DNA from: Coriaria nepalensis
Taxonomy: Eukaryota; Streptophyta; Magnoliopsida; Cucurbitales; Coriariaceae
Length of the DNA: 64,000 bases
Assembly (NCBI GenBank): GCA_027186245.1
Contig: CP114496.1
Span: forward strand, 7,280,001-7,344,000
Direction: 5' to 3'
Both the position numbers and the translations under genes were made by a program. Shown piece after piece: positions 1 through 11,882 of the stretch. The notes beneath the pieces are model-generated. The model was given only the letters and a program-made list of their open reading frames with translations. It was not told where the DNA came from and did not search any database. Positions within the stretch are counted from its first letter, which is position 1. Every line of letters begins with the position of its first letter.

Positions 1-1885
1 TCAATCTGCTGTTCCTCAATTCTGCTCACTGCTCTTGAAAAATCTCTGCTTGCAAATGACATACTATTTTCTTTAATGAGCCGCTTCTGCTTTATCTTCA
101 GTATAGCTTGAGAAACTTCTCCGATTGAGGGCCGTCTCTTTGGTAATTTATGCAAGCATTTATGGCCAATTCTAGCTAGCTCTCTTACATCTTCTAGATT
201 GCATTCACCTACTTTCTTGTCAAGTATTTCATCGATACCATCTGAACTCATACCGGCCTAGAAAAAAGTGGTGAATTATATATCACCAAAGATTGTTTCT
301 TTTTTTTTTTCTTTTTGTAAAGAGAGAAAAAAGACTTACAAGATTAATATACTCGAGTAAGTTTTGTTGAGGATGGATGGCTGTGATGAGTTCAAATAAT
401 ATAATACCGAAACTGTATATATCACTTTTCATAGTAAATTGATTTGTAGACATATATGAAGGGTCTATATATCCATATGTGCCTTTCAATCCGGAATTTC
501 TGCCATCGTAAACTTCTTCTTTTGATAGCCCAAAATCAGCAACCTATAATTGAATAAAGTAATGATCAGTATGTGATGGAAAGATGATTAGAAAGATGAC
601 CGGATTATGAATTATCTTTACCTTGGCTCTCATCAACTGGTCTAACAAGATATTAGCGGATTTTAAATCACGGTGAATGACAGGAGGGACTGCCTGTTCA
701 GAATATTTTCACATAAGAGAACTAGTCAATAAATATTTGGACTTGTGGATAGAAAGGGAAATAAATAAGGGTTTTGGACAAACCCCTTCATGAAGGTATT
801 CAATTCCATGTGAGATGTCGAGAGCTATTTGTAACCTTTCATCCCAACTCAAGCCCTGTTCTTCATCTAATTATTGCATATATTTACATCAGGAAGATCT
901 CGACATCAATGGATAATGAGCATAAATGGATAATGAAAGGGATTTGACATACCATAGAGAAGATTTGCTAAGCTCCCATTACTCATAAACTCGTAAATCA
1001 ACATCCGCTGTCCTCTGTCTATGCAATACCCAATCAAGTTCACAAGATTTCTATGATGTAGTCTTCCTAGAAGATTTACCTGTGGCAAAAAGCCATTCTA
1101 AGTAATGGATACTTTTATTTGGCCACCACTCTGAGTTGATGGAATTGAATAATTTGAAACAATGGTTTTAAAACTAATCGAAAATGCTCTAAGAGGAATT
1201 AATTTAGCATAATATACTTGGCAAAAGTTACTACCTTCTATCAATAAACTTAAGCTCTAGAACACATAAAGGAAGTTTTACTATTGTACTAAACTGAACT
1301 TACCTCAGTCTGGAATTCCTTCTCACCCTGTTTGGAATCAGAAGCAAGTGCCTTAATTGCTACAACTCCTCCATTAGGCATTGTTGCCTTATAAACCGGC
1401 CCAAATGATCCTTGTCCCAATACAGTAGTAAAGTTTTCCGTAGCCTTTTGAATATCCCTGAGAAAAACAAAAAGGTTAGATTTTCCTCTACAAAACTGAT
1501 TGTGAACTTAAAGGAAACAAAAGAGGGGGGAAATGTAAGTATTTTACACATACTTATAAGAGTATTTAAGGATGCCTGATATGGAAACAGAAGCTATTAC
1601 ATTCTTGTTAGTCTGATTCCACCAAGACGATGGAGAACTTTTGTTGACCTTTTCCAAACCATGAACAGGCTCGGCAGTAGAGAGAGAAGCACTAAAATCA
1701 GTGCTTGCTTCTAAGCCATTTTCGCGTATTGGAAGAGTTGTTAGACTGGGCTCATTTGAACTGTGACTAAGATCAGCACGTCTTTGGTACCATCTTATCC
1801 CGAAAAATATGAGCAGAGCAGTTGGAATACCAAGGGCCAATCCGACAGAGATTCCAATGATAACTAAATCGGCTTGATCAACCAT
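1..1885 (-). CDS. CRLK1: CRLK-like receptor-like protein kinase, 3' end cut by window edge
   Basis: Seven coding exons read on the minus strand with GT-AG borders and matching phases: 1885-1554, 1457-1304, 1079-953, 866-784, 693-622, 543-340 and 257-1 (continues outside), giving about 409 residues. A short N-terminus is followed by a membrane segment ([13 protein letters not shown] onward, residues 7-28) and a serine/threonine kinase domain: glycine loop GQGSFGPVY, lysine in VAIKAL, catalytic [13 protein letters not shown] in VADFGLSKE and the activation segment GYIDPSY. The short extracellular end and the [17 protein letters not shown] stretch match the calcium/calmodulin-regulated receptor-like kinases CRLK1/2, membrane kinases linked to cold signalling through MAP kinases. 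The C-terminal regulatory tail is only partly present, so calmodulin binding cannot be judged. No lesion is visible. Confidence 0.9.
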
Positions 1886-2503
1886 TCTTTGGTCTCTTTT
1901 GAGATGCAGAAATCGAAAACATCTTGCAGGTAAAACTCATCTAAAGGTTATAAATTGACATGAAGCAAGAGAAATATTATTAATATAAAATGGAAACTTC
2001 TTTCGAGTGAAATGCACAAATTTAAGGATATGATTGAGAATGAGAAAATTCCTACTTAATATAGAAAATGGATTTCTTTTTGAGACATATGGCAAGTTAC
2101 AAACCTTAATTTTTTTGCTTATGCCTAAACATCAGCTTCTATGGAGAGAGGATGTATATTTTTCTAAGAACTTGTCAATTTTTTTTCTGGCTTCTTAACC
2201 TCCACAAAAGATGAAGGACAGAGACTCTTAAGACTAGCATAAGAATCCAAATATACCAGACAATAATTATACAATACTCCCAAGAATGAAACAAGACAAA
2301 AGCCTGATGAACTACAAACTATCAATCACATAACACAGCAATAAAGAACAAATTTTTTCTACAAAATCCATCACCCATAAAGCCAACAAGAAAAACCCAT
2401 GTAAGAAAACACAAAACCGCACACACCTTACTAATCAAAATCAACCAAAGAGCACAATTTAAGAAGAAGTTTGAAAAAACAAGGAAGAACCATATATTTA
2501 CGA

Positions 2504-2531
2504 GGGAGGGGGGGGGGGGGCGGTGGGGGGG
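2504..2531 (+). promoter_or_regulatory. G-run block able to form a G-quadruplex
   Basis: GGG, a run of about 13 G, GG and a run of 7 G lie within 28 bases on the plus strand, i.e. the template strand of the CRLK-like gene, next to its presumed leader donor site. The pattern meets the usual G-quadruplex spacing. A role in expression is inference. Confidence 0.4.
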
Positions 2532-2621
2532 AGCAGCCATATATTACCAGCTGAGAAACGCCTAATCGATCGATTATCAGCGGTCAAGGGACTTGATCCT
2601 GTTTCTGATCGGGTCAAGAGT

Positions 2622-2643
2622 GAAGAAGAAGAAGAAGAAGAAG
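2622..2643. repeat. (GAA)n microsatellite
   Basis: About seven uninterrupted GAA units. On the minus strand this is a CTT tract in the presumed 5' leader of the CRLK-like gene, a common leader feature in plants. Confidence 0.8.
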
Positions 2644-3074
2644 ACTCAGTAGTGGTGAACCATTACAGCCTTACAGGGAAAAGAAACTGCAACGAGAATT
2701 TAGGGAAAATGGAAAATATCAATAAAGAACGCGGTAATTGGTTTAGTAGGAGAGAAAGGGAATGGTATTCTGGAAATTAATGGTCTTTTCGTTATCCTAT
2801 TTGGTCATTCTGAAGTTGCCAACTTGGATCCATCCGCCATCAACTTCTTTTTCTGGCCTCTTCCACTTGATCCTATTCGTTGACATTTCAATGCAGTCGT
2901 TCCGATTTCTTTTTCCCTCTTTTTCTTTTCCTTTGAGAGAGAGAGAGAGGACGTCTTTGTAATTTTCGCTATATCCATTTTTTAAATTCCAAATTCTCTC
3001 CATAAGTACGTAGTAAATACCAATTCTTTAATTAAAAACGGAAAAGAAGACAATTTATAAGTCGAATTAGTCAA

Positions 3075-3270
3075 AGAGATGTCAAAATGGATTAGCCAAG
3101 CTCGGGACAGTCCGTTTTGGACTCATATATTTAAGCCGGTCTATGCTCGTCTTATGTATTAAATATGTCAGGCCTAAAAAAATTAAGGCTCCACCGGACA
3201 CATCCCGGTAGGCCTTATGCTGGCATAGCCAGGGCCTTTACGGCGGTTTGGCCACAAGCAGGTCCACGTG
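3075..3270. mobile_element. Possible hAT-like terminal fragment
   Basis: The segment starts with a GTCAAAATGGATTAGCC-like end and holds several short GGCCT/AGGCC and CGGG stretches, as in the subterminal parts of plant hAT elements and like the ends of the hAT element at 37061-41222. No transposase and no partner end were found, so this is tentative. Confidence 0.25.
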
Positions 3271-3731
3271 CCTTTATTATATATATGTAGAAAATATTTT
3301 GTTAATGTACATCTAAGACGAACACAAACCCTTTCAACCACTTATCACTTGCCTAATTACTAAAATGCTGTTAAATGAATGTTATTTCATTTACGCAACA
3401 TTCTTCTACATTTAGTCTCCTTTATAAAATGTTAAATGATGTTAATTAAATGTTCTTACGCATGACTTAGGTTTTGGTTGCTATCAAACATTCAACAGCA
3501 CGTAGTTAGAGAAAAGTAGTCGATCTAAGATCGACATGGAAAACATTGGAACAGCTGAACAGGTAGGGGATGAAGGTACATCTATCTCTCTTACAACTCT
3601 TATGACAAGTTCAATCAAATTGACGTTCGAAAACGGCATATAACGTCCTTAAAAATGTTAAAGATAGGCTTTAGAGTATTCTTGTGAAACAGGGGTTGTT
3701 GCAATCTTGTGAAAGATAGGCTAAAGTATTA

Positions 3732-4133
3732 AAAAAAGAGCATTGATCGTACTGATACTATCCGATCCGATCTTTTCGTCTCGGGCACCGGTGGATTGAT
3801 GTGCTCAACCATAATTGATCGAGCCTATTTCCAGAAGAAGAACTATGCTATGGTGGATCATACGAACAAGGTGGACTGCCCTTTTTTGTTCTTTGTTTTA
3901 GTCATTTGATGTAAATAACGAATTTTCAAAAAAGAGCATTGATCGTACTGATACTATCCGATCCGATCTTTTCGTCTCGGGCACCAGTGGATTGATGTGC
4001 TCAACCATAATTGATCGAGCCTATTTCCAGAAGAAGAACTATGCTATGGTGGATCATATGAACAAGGTGGACTGCCCTTTTTTGTTTTTTGTTCTTTGTT
4101 TTAGTCATTTGATGTAAATTACGAATTTATTTA
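3732..4133. repeat. Direct tandem duplication, about 196 bp unit
   Basis: Two adjacent copies begin with aaaaaagagcattgatcg at 3732 and 3928. They are almost identical apart from a few substitutions and a roughly 10-base expansion of a T-rich stretch in the second copy. Conceptual translation gives a short shared peptide that I do not recognise. Stops around it argue against a functional gene. Confidence 0.85.
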
Positions 4134-5177
4134 TGTATAATTAGCATACATTAGTTAGCGATTGTTAATATGATGTAAGTTAATTAAGTTGATCTAAAGG
4201 GGAATTAGTCTTTCTAATATGATGTAACTTGTTGTTTTTTAGCAACCTATTCTATAAATTATATATACCTAAACCGATTTAGTCCATAAAACAATTTTTC
4301 GTAAGATATACCAAACGGGTCAATTGCCCTCCCAATCACTATCTTACTTTGGATTCTATTAGTAATATTCGGATTGATTCCTTGATGCGCATGAGATTTG
4401 AATCTATGAATGTGTCGAGAAAATTTATCGAGCTCCTACTACTCAATTGCCCTTCAGACAATGAATGACTTGCATGCAGATAGAGCATTGTTGGTTGTTG
4501 TATGATCTCAATATTGTGGGCTCTAGTTTGTTTAAATACTTAACTATATGTCGCATTCCTTTCCTTCGTAGAGTGATCAGATTTCTGCTCCAAATCTTGT
4601 TTCGTTTAGCGAAGCCGACAAGGTGACAATCTTCCATCGGATCAACCGAAATTTGATCTTGCTTTTGTGTCCAAACTAGTTGTATTACACTGTGGACATC
4701 TAGTTCTACCTCTATACTTCAAAATCTTTTGCAATCCTCAGGTTTGGATGTCTAAGAACTTACTTCAAAGACTTCAAAAAGGTCGCAACTTTTTTTTGGA
4801 AAATTTGAAGTTAATCAGGAAACGCAAATTTAAATCCAACTTTTCATCCTACGTTGGAAAAATTAAGTTGATAAACTAAAATGTAAGAAACAAAGTTGTA
4901 GTAAGTTTTTGGAGAAAAGAAGATTGATGTAAATTTAACAAGTCAAATGGAGTTATATGAAATTTTTTTGAAGTTCATGGGTGAGATCATAATTCTCAAA
5001 TTATAACGAGACGAAAGTGAAAACCACTCTCTTGACCTTCATAATTTTTCATCATTTTAAGACCCCTAATATTATAAAATTCACAAAATTGTCCCTCTCT
5101 AGTCAGGGCTCGTAACCAGCGGAAACAATGTCAAGCAAAATATATTCAGACGAGGCGTAAGGTTTTAGGAGGGTTTA

Positions 5178-5282
5178 ATGGCGGTTACTGCACAGTTACA
5201 TTCTTTATCTATCTCTCTGTTTCCCTCTCAGAATGATTCGCCTTCAGTTTTTCCCATTTCTTCCTCTCTAAAATTTCTTTGA
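5178..5282 (+). CDS. Upstream ORF in the RpoTmp leader (34 codons)
   Basis: ATG at 5178 opens 34 codons and stops 76 bases before the RpoTmp start at 5359. It lies in the presumed leader, out of frame with the main CDS. It could lower translation or be neutral. No homology is recognised. Confidence 0.25.
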   Translation: MAVTAQLHSLSISLFPSQNDSPSVFPISSSLKFL

Positions 5283-5358
5283 TCCTAGTCCGTCTCTTAC
5301 TTCTTTTTTGAATTCTAACTCTTTCCTTTTCTATGACACAAAATTCTGAACAAATTTG

Positions 5359-8300
5359 ATGTCCAGTTGCATATCCCCGCCGAATTATCCCAAAAAAATC
5401 AATCCTTTCCACCCTTTCAGAAAATCCAATATTTTCTACTCGAACCCATCAATGATATCCACGTCCTTGTGGAGGAACATAGCCAAACGAGCAATTTCGA
5501 GAAGAATCCAGAACTTTCCCCTGGACCAGAAGTCTTTTTCGCGTTCTTCTTATGCTTTTCTAGGTCTTCCCCTTGAACCCATTTCGGCCCAGAATTTCAA
5601 TTATAAACCCTCCGATTTTACAGGAACAGATCTTAATCAAAGTTATGGGTTTTTAGGAAATGAGATTGGAATCAATGGGGTTTTCCCGAAAGGTTTTGCG
5701 AGTGTTGCAGAGGCGGTTTCTTCAACTGATGTGGAAGAAGATGTAGTAGGTGGTGGTGGTGATGAAGTTCAGGAGTTATTGCAAGAGCTGAAGAGAGAAG
5801 AGAAGAGGCAAGTTGGACAAACTAGGAAAACGAATCAGAGCCTTATGAGGGGAATGGGGTTCGCAAAGTATCAAATGCTTAAGCGGCGGCAGGTGAGGAT
5901 AGAGACAGAAGCATGGGAGCAAGCGGCAAAGGAGTATAAGGAGCTTCTGAAGGACGTGTGTGAGCAGAAATTGGCCCCTAATTTGCCTTACATGAAGTCA
6001 TTGTTTCTAGGTTGGTTCGAGCCATTAACAGATGCTATTACTAAGGAGCAGGAACTATTCAGGTTGGGGAAGCACAAGGCGGCTTATGCTCCGTTTATTG
6101 ATCGATTGCCTGCTGATATGATGGCTGTTATTACAATGCATAAGTTGATGGGTTTGTTAATGATGGGATATGAACATGGCACTGCTAGAGTTGTTCAAGC
6201 TTCTTGCGTAATTGGAGAGGCCATTGAAGACGAGGTGGGAATTTTTCTGCTTTTGGTATTTTCCTAATTTGTGCTCATTTTGATTGAATTGATGGGTAAT
6301 TATGATTACACTGTCGTTTTGATGGACAAGGATGTTGTAAAATTTTACAAGCTGAACTGAATTTGAATTGGAAAAAAAAAAACACTTTATTGCATTTAGA
6401 ATGAGAACTATATAATTCTGAAAGGGGTGGATTGTTCTGCTCGCGGAGTTGTTTTCTTACTCCATTAGTACAATCCAGGAGCTAGTTCCTCCTTTTTCTT
6501 TATTCTTTAGGGTTCAAATGCATCTTATTTTATATGGATCAGGCTAAAATACACAAGTTATTGGAGAAGACAAGAAGGAAAAAGGTTGATAAGGATAATA
6601 AAAAGGAAGGAGACGATCTTGGTGCCAAAATCAAGGAAGGAGAGAAGTTAAGGAAAAAGGTAAGCAACTTAATTAAAAAACAAAAGCTGCAAGCAGTGAG
6701 GATGATAATTAAGGGACATGATAACTCAAAACCTTGGACACAAGATGCCAGACCAAAGGTCTGCTTTATCTCTTCTATATTATGGCAAACACGTTTTATT
6801 TATTGCTATCAAAATTTGTTTCTCTTAGCGTAATATAAATGGGTCAGTCGGTCTGTTTAGGTTGGAAGTCGGCTTATTGAGTTACTAATACAAACAGCAT
6901 ATATACAACCTCCAGCTAATCAGTTAGCTGAAGGTCCTCCTGATATTCGACCTGCATTTGTTCACTCATCCAGAGCAATGATGGTAGATACAAGGTTATG
7001 ATTTATTACAACTGTCGTATGGAAAGTTATTACCTTATTTATCTAATTCTGTTTCCCTTAACTGCTTGAAATAATGTTAGTGCACTTTCTTTCAGCAAGC
7101 CTGCCAGAAGATTTGGGATCATCCAATGTGATCCTTTAGTCATAAAAGGCCTCGAGAAGACTGTAAGTGAACTCCATCTTTCATTTATTCCTTGACTTCT
7201 ACTGAAGTGCTATTGAAATATCTTTGCCTCTATGAGTCCATATTGTGTGGAAGTAAGTCCTTGCTGCATTCTGTTTTTTTATGTTTTTTCTTTCCTTGTA
7301 CTTCATTCTGTGTAATGCGATGGAATATGATAGTTTTATTTGTCAAACAGGCGAGGCACATGGTGATTCCTTATGTGCCAATGTTGGTGCCTCCAGTCAA
7401 CTGGTCAGGGTATGCTAACACTTGATTTTTTGCCTGAGAGTTAAACCAAACTGTCTGGAATACATTAATCTCCATTAATGTATTTTCACGTGTTAGGCTT
7501 TTAATAAGTTCACCAGATTCAGTCCTCGTTTTGGACAAATAATTGAACCTATATTTTCACAGGTGCCAATTTCTTGTATTTTCTTCAATAAAATTACGTT
7601 TCTCTCCTTTTGCAGCTATGATAAAGGAGGGCACTTGTTTCTTCCATCCTACATTATGCGCACTCATGGAGCTAAACAACAACGGGAAGCTGTCAAGAGG
7701 GTTCCAAAGAAGCAATTAGAACCGGTTTTTGAGGTCCCAATTCTGAGAAATTTTAGATTTCCATTTTCCTCTCACACTGTAGTCAATGGTTTTCTTGATA
7801 TTTTTCCTTTTTCTGATTTATGGATGATTCTTTCAACAAACCTTCCAGGCCCTGGATACCTTAGGAAATACCAAATGGAGGGTAAATAAGAAGGTACTTA
7901 GTGTTGTTGATAGAGTAAGGGCTAGTGGGGCCTGCCTTGCCGATCTAGTCGACCGAGATGATGTGAGTTACTTGCTGTATATAATCAGATCACTTGAACT
8001 AAATAGAACTTACTGAAAAGAGTTCTATGTAGCCTTTCTGTTTCCATTTTTTAATATTTGATTTTGTTGCAGCTTCTTTTGCCTGACAAACCTGAAACTG
8101 AGGATGAAACTCTTATTAAGAAATGGAAATGGAAGGTCAAATCTTTAAAAAAAGAGAACAGGGAAAAGACATTCACAGCGCTGTGATGTGGAGCTCAAAC
8201 TCGCTGTAAGTTTTTTTTTATTTTTATTTTTTTTTCTTTTTATTTCTTTTCAAATTTCAAGTTTAGGCTAACTCTTTTTTCCTTGGACCAGGTGGCGAGG

Positions 8301-10630
8301 AAAATGAAGGATGAAGAAGGATTCTATTACCCACACAACCTTGATTTCCGAGGTAGGGCATACCCTATGCATCCACACTTAAATCATCTGGGTTCAGATC
8401 TATGCAGGGGCATTTTGGAGTTTTCAGAGGGGCGGGCCCTTGGAAAGTCCGGCTTACATTGGTTGAAAATACACTTTGCAAATCTTTATGCTAATGGAGT
8501 GGACAACTTGTCTCATGAGGGTCGAATAACATTTACAGAGAATATGTTAGATGAGATATTTGATTCTTCTGATAGACCGCTTGAAGGAAGAAGATGGTGG
8601 TTGAATGCAGAAGACCCGTTTCAGTGCTTGGCTGTTTGTATGAATCTTACTGAAGCTTTGAGAAGTTCTTCCCCAGAGACAATCATTTCCCATATTCCGG
8701 TACATCAGGTAAGGGTTTTTTTTTTTTTTTTGGGTGCCTCTGTGTGGGTGTGAATGTGGTTTCTTGCTTAGTTAGATACTTTGCTCAGACGTTCTCTTTT
8801 GGTCCTTGTGATTTCTCCGTAGGATGGTTCTTGCAATGGTTTACAGCATTATGCTGCCCTTGGAAGAGACAAGGTAATTTACTTACTATGATATTTAAGT
8901 ATGTGTTTTCATTTATCGCATTTCATTCATGCGAACAATATTATGATATCTGGATAGATTTTCATATAAAAGTGAATTTTCTTTAATGCAGTTGGGAGCA
9001 GCTGCTGTTAATCTAGTTGCAGGAGAGAAACTAGCGGATGTTTACTCCGGGATAGCTGCTAGGTAAGTAATTTGTTTAGCAATCGAATGACAACCATTTG
9101 ATAATATGATCTATTTTGATCTTGCATTTGGTCACACTTTTATTTATTTATTTTCCATTTGAGAAATTGATGGACATGATGTATGCAGAGTATTGGAAAT
9201 CATGAAGATAGATGCACAGAAGGATCCGGAAGATTTTCCAGATGCATTGTGTGCAAGGCAATTACTTAATCAGGTTCTCTCACCATTTTAATTCTCGCTA
9301 TATAAAAAAATGCAATTTGATGCATTTATTACAAAGAAAAAAGGAAATTACCTTTTACTGCCACTATTCATCTTGTTAACTTTATAGGTTGATCGGAAGC
9401 TGGTGAAACAGACAGTGATGACATCAGTTTACGGTGTGACTTATATTGGAGCTCAAGATCAGATCAGGAGGAGATTGAAAGAGCGTGGGGCCATTGCGGA
9501 TGATAAAGATCTCTTTGGTTGTGCTTGTTATGCTGCCAAGGTAAATGGACATTAATACCCTTCTTATTCAAGTTTCTTTTTTTTTCCCCCCTAATAACAT
9601 TGTTAACTGATCGAACAGACTACGTTAACCGCATTAGGGGAGATGTTTGAAGCTGCTCGTAGTATCATGAGCTGGCTTGGTGACTCTGCAAAAGTGAGTA
9701 CCCTATATTAACTATAGATATAATTTTATTATATATTTTTAATTATTTTATTAAGTTCAAGTGAGAAAGAATGAATGTTTGATAGTTAATTGCATCTGAG
9801 AATCAATCGGTGAGGTGGACAACTCCGCTCGGACTTCCTGTTGTTCAACCTTACAGAAAATTAGGAAGGCATCTTGTAAGTGATCTCATTAATATAATTA
9901 TTGTGCAGAAATAGAAACAAAAGGGCATTCATTATTTCCGGTCCTTAATGTGTTTTTTTTTTTTTTTTTTTTTGTGTTTTTTCGAAATTCATTTCAGGTA
10001 AAAACTTCCCTTCAAGTCTTAACCATTCAACGAGAAACAGAGAAAGTAATCAGTTCTCTCTTATGTTTGGCCTGAATTTTTAAGTTATGTAATTCAAAAT
10101 TTTAAGGGCCCACCAATTTATATAGGTTATGGTTAAGAGGCAGAGGATGTCTTTCCCACCAAATTTCATTCACTCCCTCGATGGTTCTCATATGATGATG
10201 ACTGCAGTTGCCTGTCAAAAGGCCGGCCTTAAATTTGCAGGTTTTTTTTTTACGTGTCCTAAATTATTATATTTTATCCTTGCCAATTACCTTGATTTCT
10301 GGGCATATATTCTTATGAGTTCATGATTCCTACTGGACTCATGCTTGTGACGTGGATGTAATGAACAAAATTCTTCGAGAAAAATTCGTCCAACTCTATG
10401 AGGCCCCAATTCTGGAAAATGCTCGGTCTTCTCTCACCCTCTTCTTCTTTCATATTCTAATAGCAAACAAACTTAATCAATGATCTCCTAATAAAAAAAT
10501 ATTTGCTTTTTCTGTGTAGTTATTGGAGAGCTTTGAACAATCTTTCCCTCGGTTAACCTTCCCCTCATTACCCGAATGAGGAGACTTCGATTTAAAGGAC
10601 GTCTTGGAGTCGCCATATTTCTTCAACTAG
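5359..10630 (+). pseudogene. RPOT2: Phage-type RNA polymerase, RpoTmp (RPOT2) class, with disabling lesions
   Basis: Single-subunit T7-like polymerase of mitochondria and plastids. Nineteen exons: 5359-6234, 6543-6758, 6861-6994, 7096-7162, 7351-7409, 7616-7733, 7849-7962, 8073-8205, 8292-8708, 8823-8873, 8992-9062, 9189-9273, 9388-9540, 9619-9693, 9786-9875, 9998-10045, 10126-10240, 10320-10420 and 10520-10630; about 1011 codons, the usual RPOT2 length. Polymerase motifs are present: [28 protein letters not shown] and HDSYWTH. The N-terminal LWRNIAKRAISRR matches the RPOT2 presequence. Three faults: exon 8 is 133 nt, one too many (near 8169), and shifts into a TGA; exon 18 ends AAT|GCTCGG with no GT donor; codon 20 of the last exon is TGA (10577-10579) where Arg is expected, 17 codons before the normal stop. 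Some faults could be assembly errors. An intact paralogue elsewhere is possible. Confidence 0.88.
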
Positions 10631-11300
10631 ATCTTATATCAAGGGGTAATCTTCCTCTTCAACGACCTTCTTCTTACATTGCTGTTATTTGATGAAAGCT
10701 CAGAAGGAGAAAAGCTTACAAGGCCCCACCTGGGTCGAGGCTAGTTCTGTAAGATAGACAGTACACCTTCAAGCACTAGATAGAGCCCCGTCTTGTATGG
10801 TCCCTTTCGACTTGGGTGAAAAGAGTGTTGAAGCTTATGGAATCTGATGAAGCAAAGAAAGATTCTGCAATGTTGGAGTCATTGGAATCTCAAATCAGAC
10901 GCACTTGGGTGATCCTATACTAAGTTCAGTACAAGACTACCCAAATATCACTCATCTCAAACTCATGTTATATGACATTCCAATTTTTGTTCTCTCTTTT
11001 GTCCATGTAAATGTTAGTTGTTATATGTATGGCATAGTACTAAATGATGTATAGAAGATTGGCATATATACTTTTGGCATTTGAGTGTTAAATGATATCT
11101 ACCGTGATTATGAGCCTTACTTGTGATCCAATCAATGACTGCTGGATTAAATTAAGCCTGATCCAATGACTCATAATCACTGTAGATATGCAGATTACTT
11201 GTGAAGCGAATTTGCAATTTAAAATGTTTTTTTTTATCCTTCAATAAGTGGTGAAGTAGATATAAGTATGGAGAAAAAAAATAAAATATAAGAGAGAGAT
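10631..11300. other. 3' flank of RpoTmp, no further gene seen
   Basis: This probably holds the 3' untranslated region, followed by AT-rich spacer. No ORF with a recognisable domain and no repeat family was identified. Confidence 0.5.
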
Positions 11301-11315
11301 TTTATCATCATTTTA

Positions 11316-11359
11316 GGCCCATTATCAATACTGCCTACAGCCCAAATATATATGGCCCA
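11316..11359 (-). promoter_or_regulatory. Three clustered site II motifs (TGGGCC/TGGGC)
   Basis: GGCCCA occurs at 11316-11321 and 11354-11359, and GCCCA at 11340-11344, i.e. TGGGCC or TGGGC on the minus strand. Site II elements bind TCP factors and are enriched upstream of genes for organelle proteins, including PPR genes. They lie about 0.5 kb before the start codon of the PPR gene, just ahead of its presumed leader. Confidence 0.5.
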
Positions 11360-11882
11360 ACCCAAGAAGGAAAAAATAAAGAACTTAAAAAAAAAAAAAA
11401 AAGACAAAAACAAACAACCAACCAACAACAGATATTCCAACGAATTAATTATTTACTTCTCTTCCTGCCTCCTGAGGTTCTCCTTCCAACCGCCTCCGCC
11501 TTGTACGCGACGGCAGCTACCATTTGCACCACTATCAGCTTGTAAGGTATCACTCCCTCTCTCTATCTCTCTCTCTATTCCCCTTGTTCACTGCAGCTAC
11601 TGTTTTTCACTGCAAAAATATTAAGAATTTCTGTCAAATGTACAGAGAAAATTGCTACTTGTTTAGTTGGTTTCTTGCTCAAGTCGACGGGTTTTCAACG
11701 ACAGTAGTTTTTGAGAAATTCCCTCTCTTTTATACTAGGAAGAGATTACGTCTCCTCAATGTTCTGCATATACTTAAAACTAAGCGGAATTTTCTAAACC
11801 AAGCTCGTATAGCTCTAATTTGTGAAGGATTCTCTAAGTTTCTATATCAAGTTTCTTATACTTTTCTTATTTAGGGTTCATT

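Larger units (their letters stand above)
1886..2660 (-). other. 5' leader with probable leader intron of the CRLK-like gene
   Basis: Upstream of the start codon there is no coding exon. On the minus strand a good donor (CTC|GTAAAT) lies at 2501-2500 and a plausible acceptor (tgcaag) about 25 bases before the ATG, so an intron of roughly 0.6 kb in the 5' untranslated region is likely. The distal exon carries a CTT/GAA repeat. The open frames here on either strand are low-complexity and have no recognisable domain. Confidence 0.45.
2750..5100. other. Intergenic region without a recognisable gene
   Basis: Between the CRLK-like and RpoTmp genes only short, frame-broken open stretches exist. The recognisable structures are a possible hAT-like end (about 3075-3270) and a tandem duplication (3732-4133), both listed separately. 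The rest is AT-rich and I see nothing in it. Confidence 0.6.

Noticed and set aside
2523..2780. Plus-strand open frame with a Glu run
   Set aside because: It lies antisense to the CRLK-like leader; the Glu run is a GAA repeat and no domain is present.
4443..4879. Short open frames on both strands before RpoTmp
   Set aside because: No start context, conserved motif or exon pattern; consistent with chance frames.
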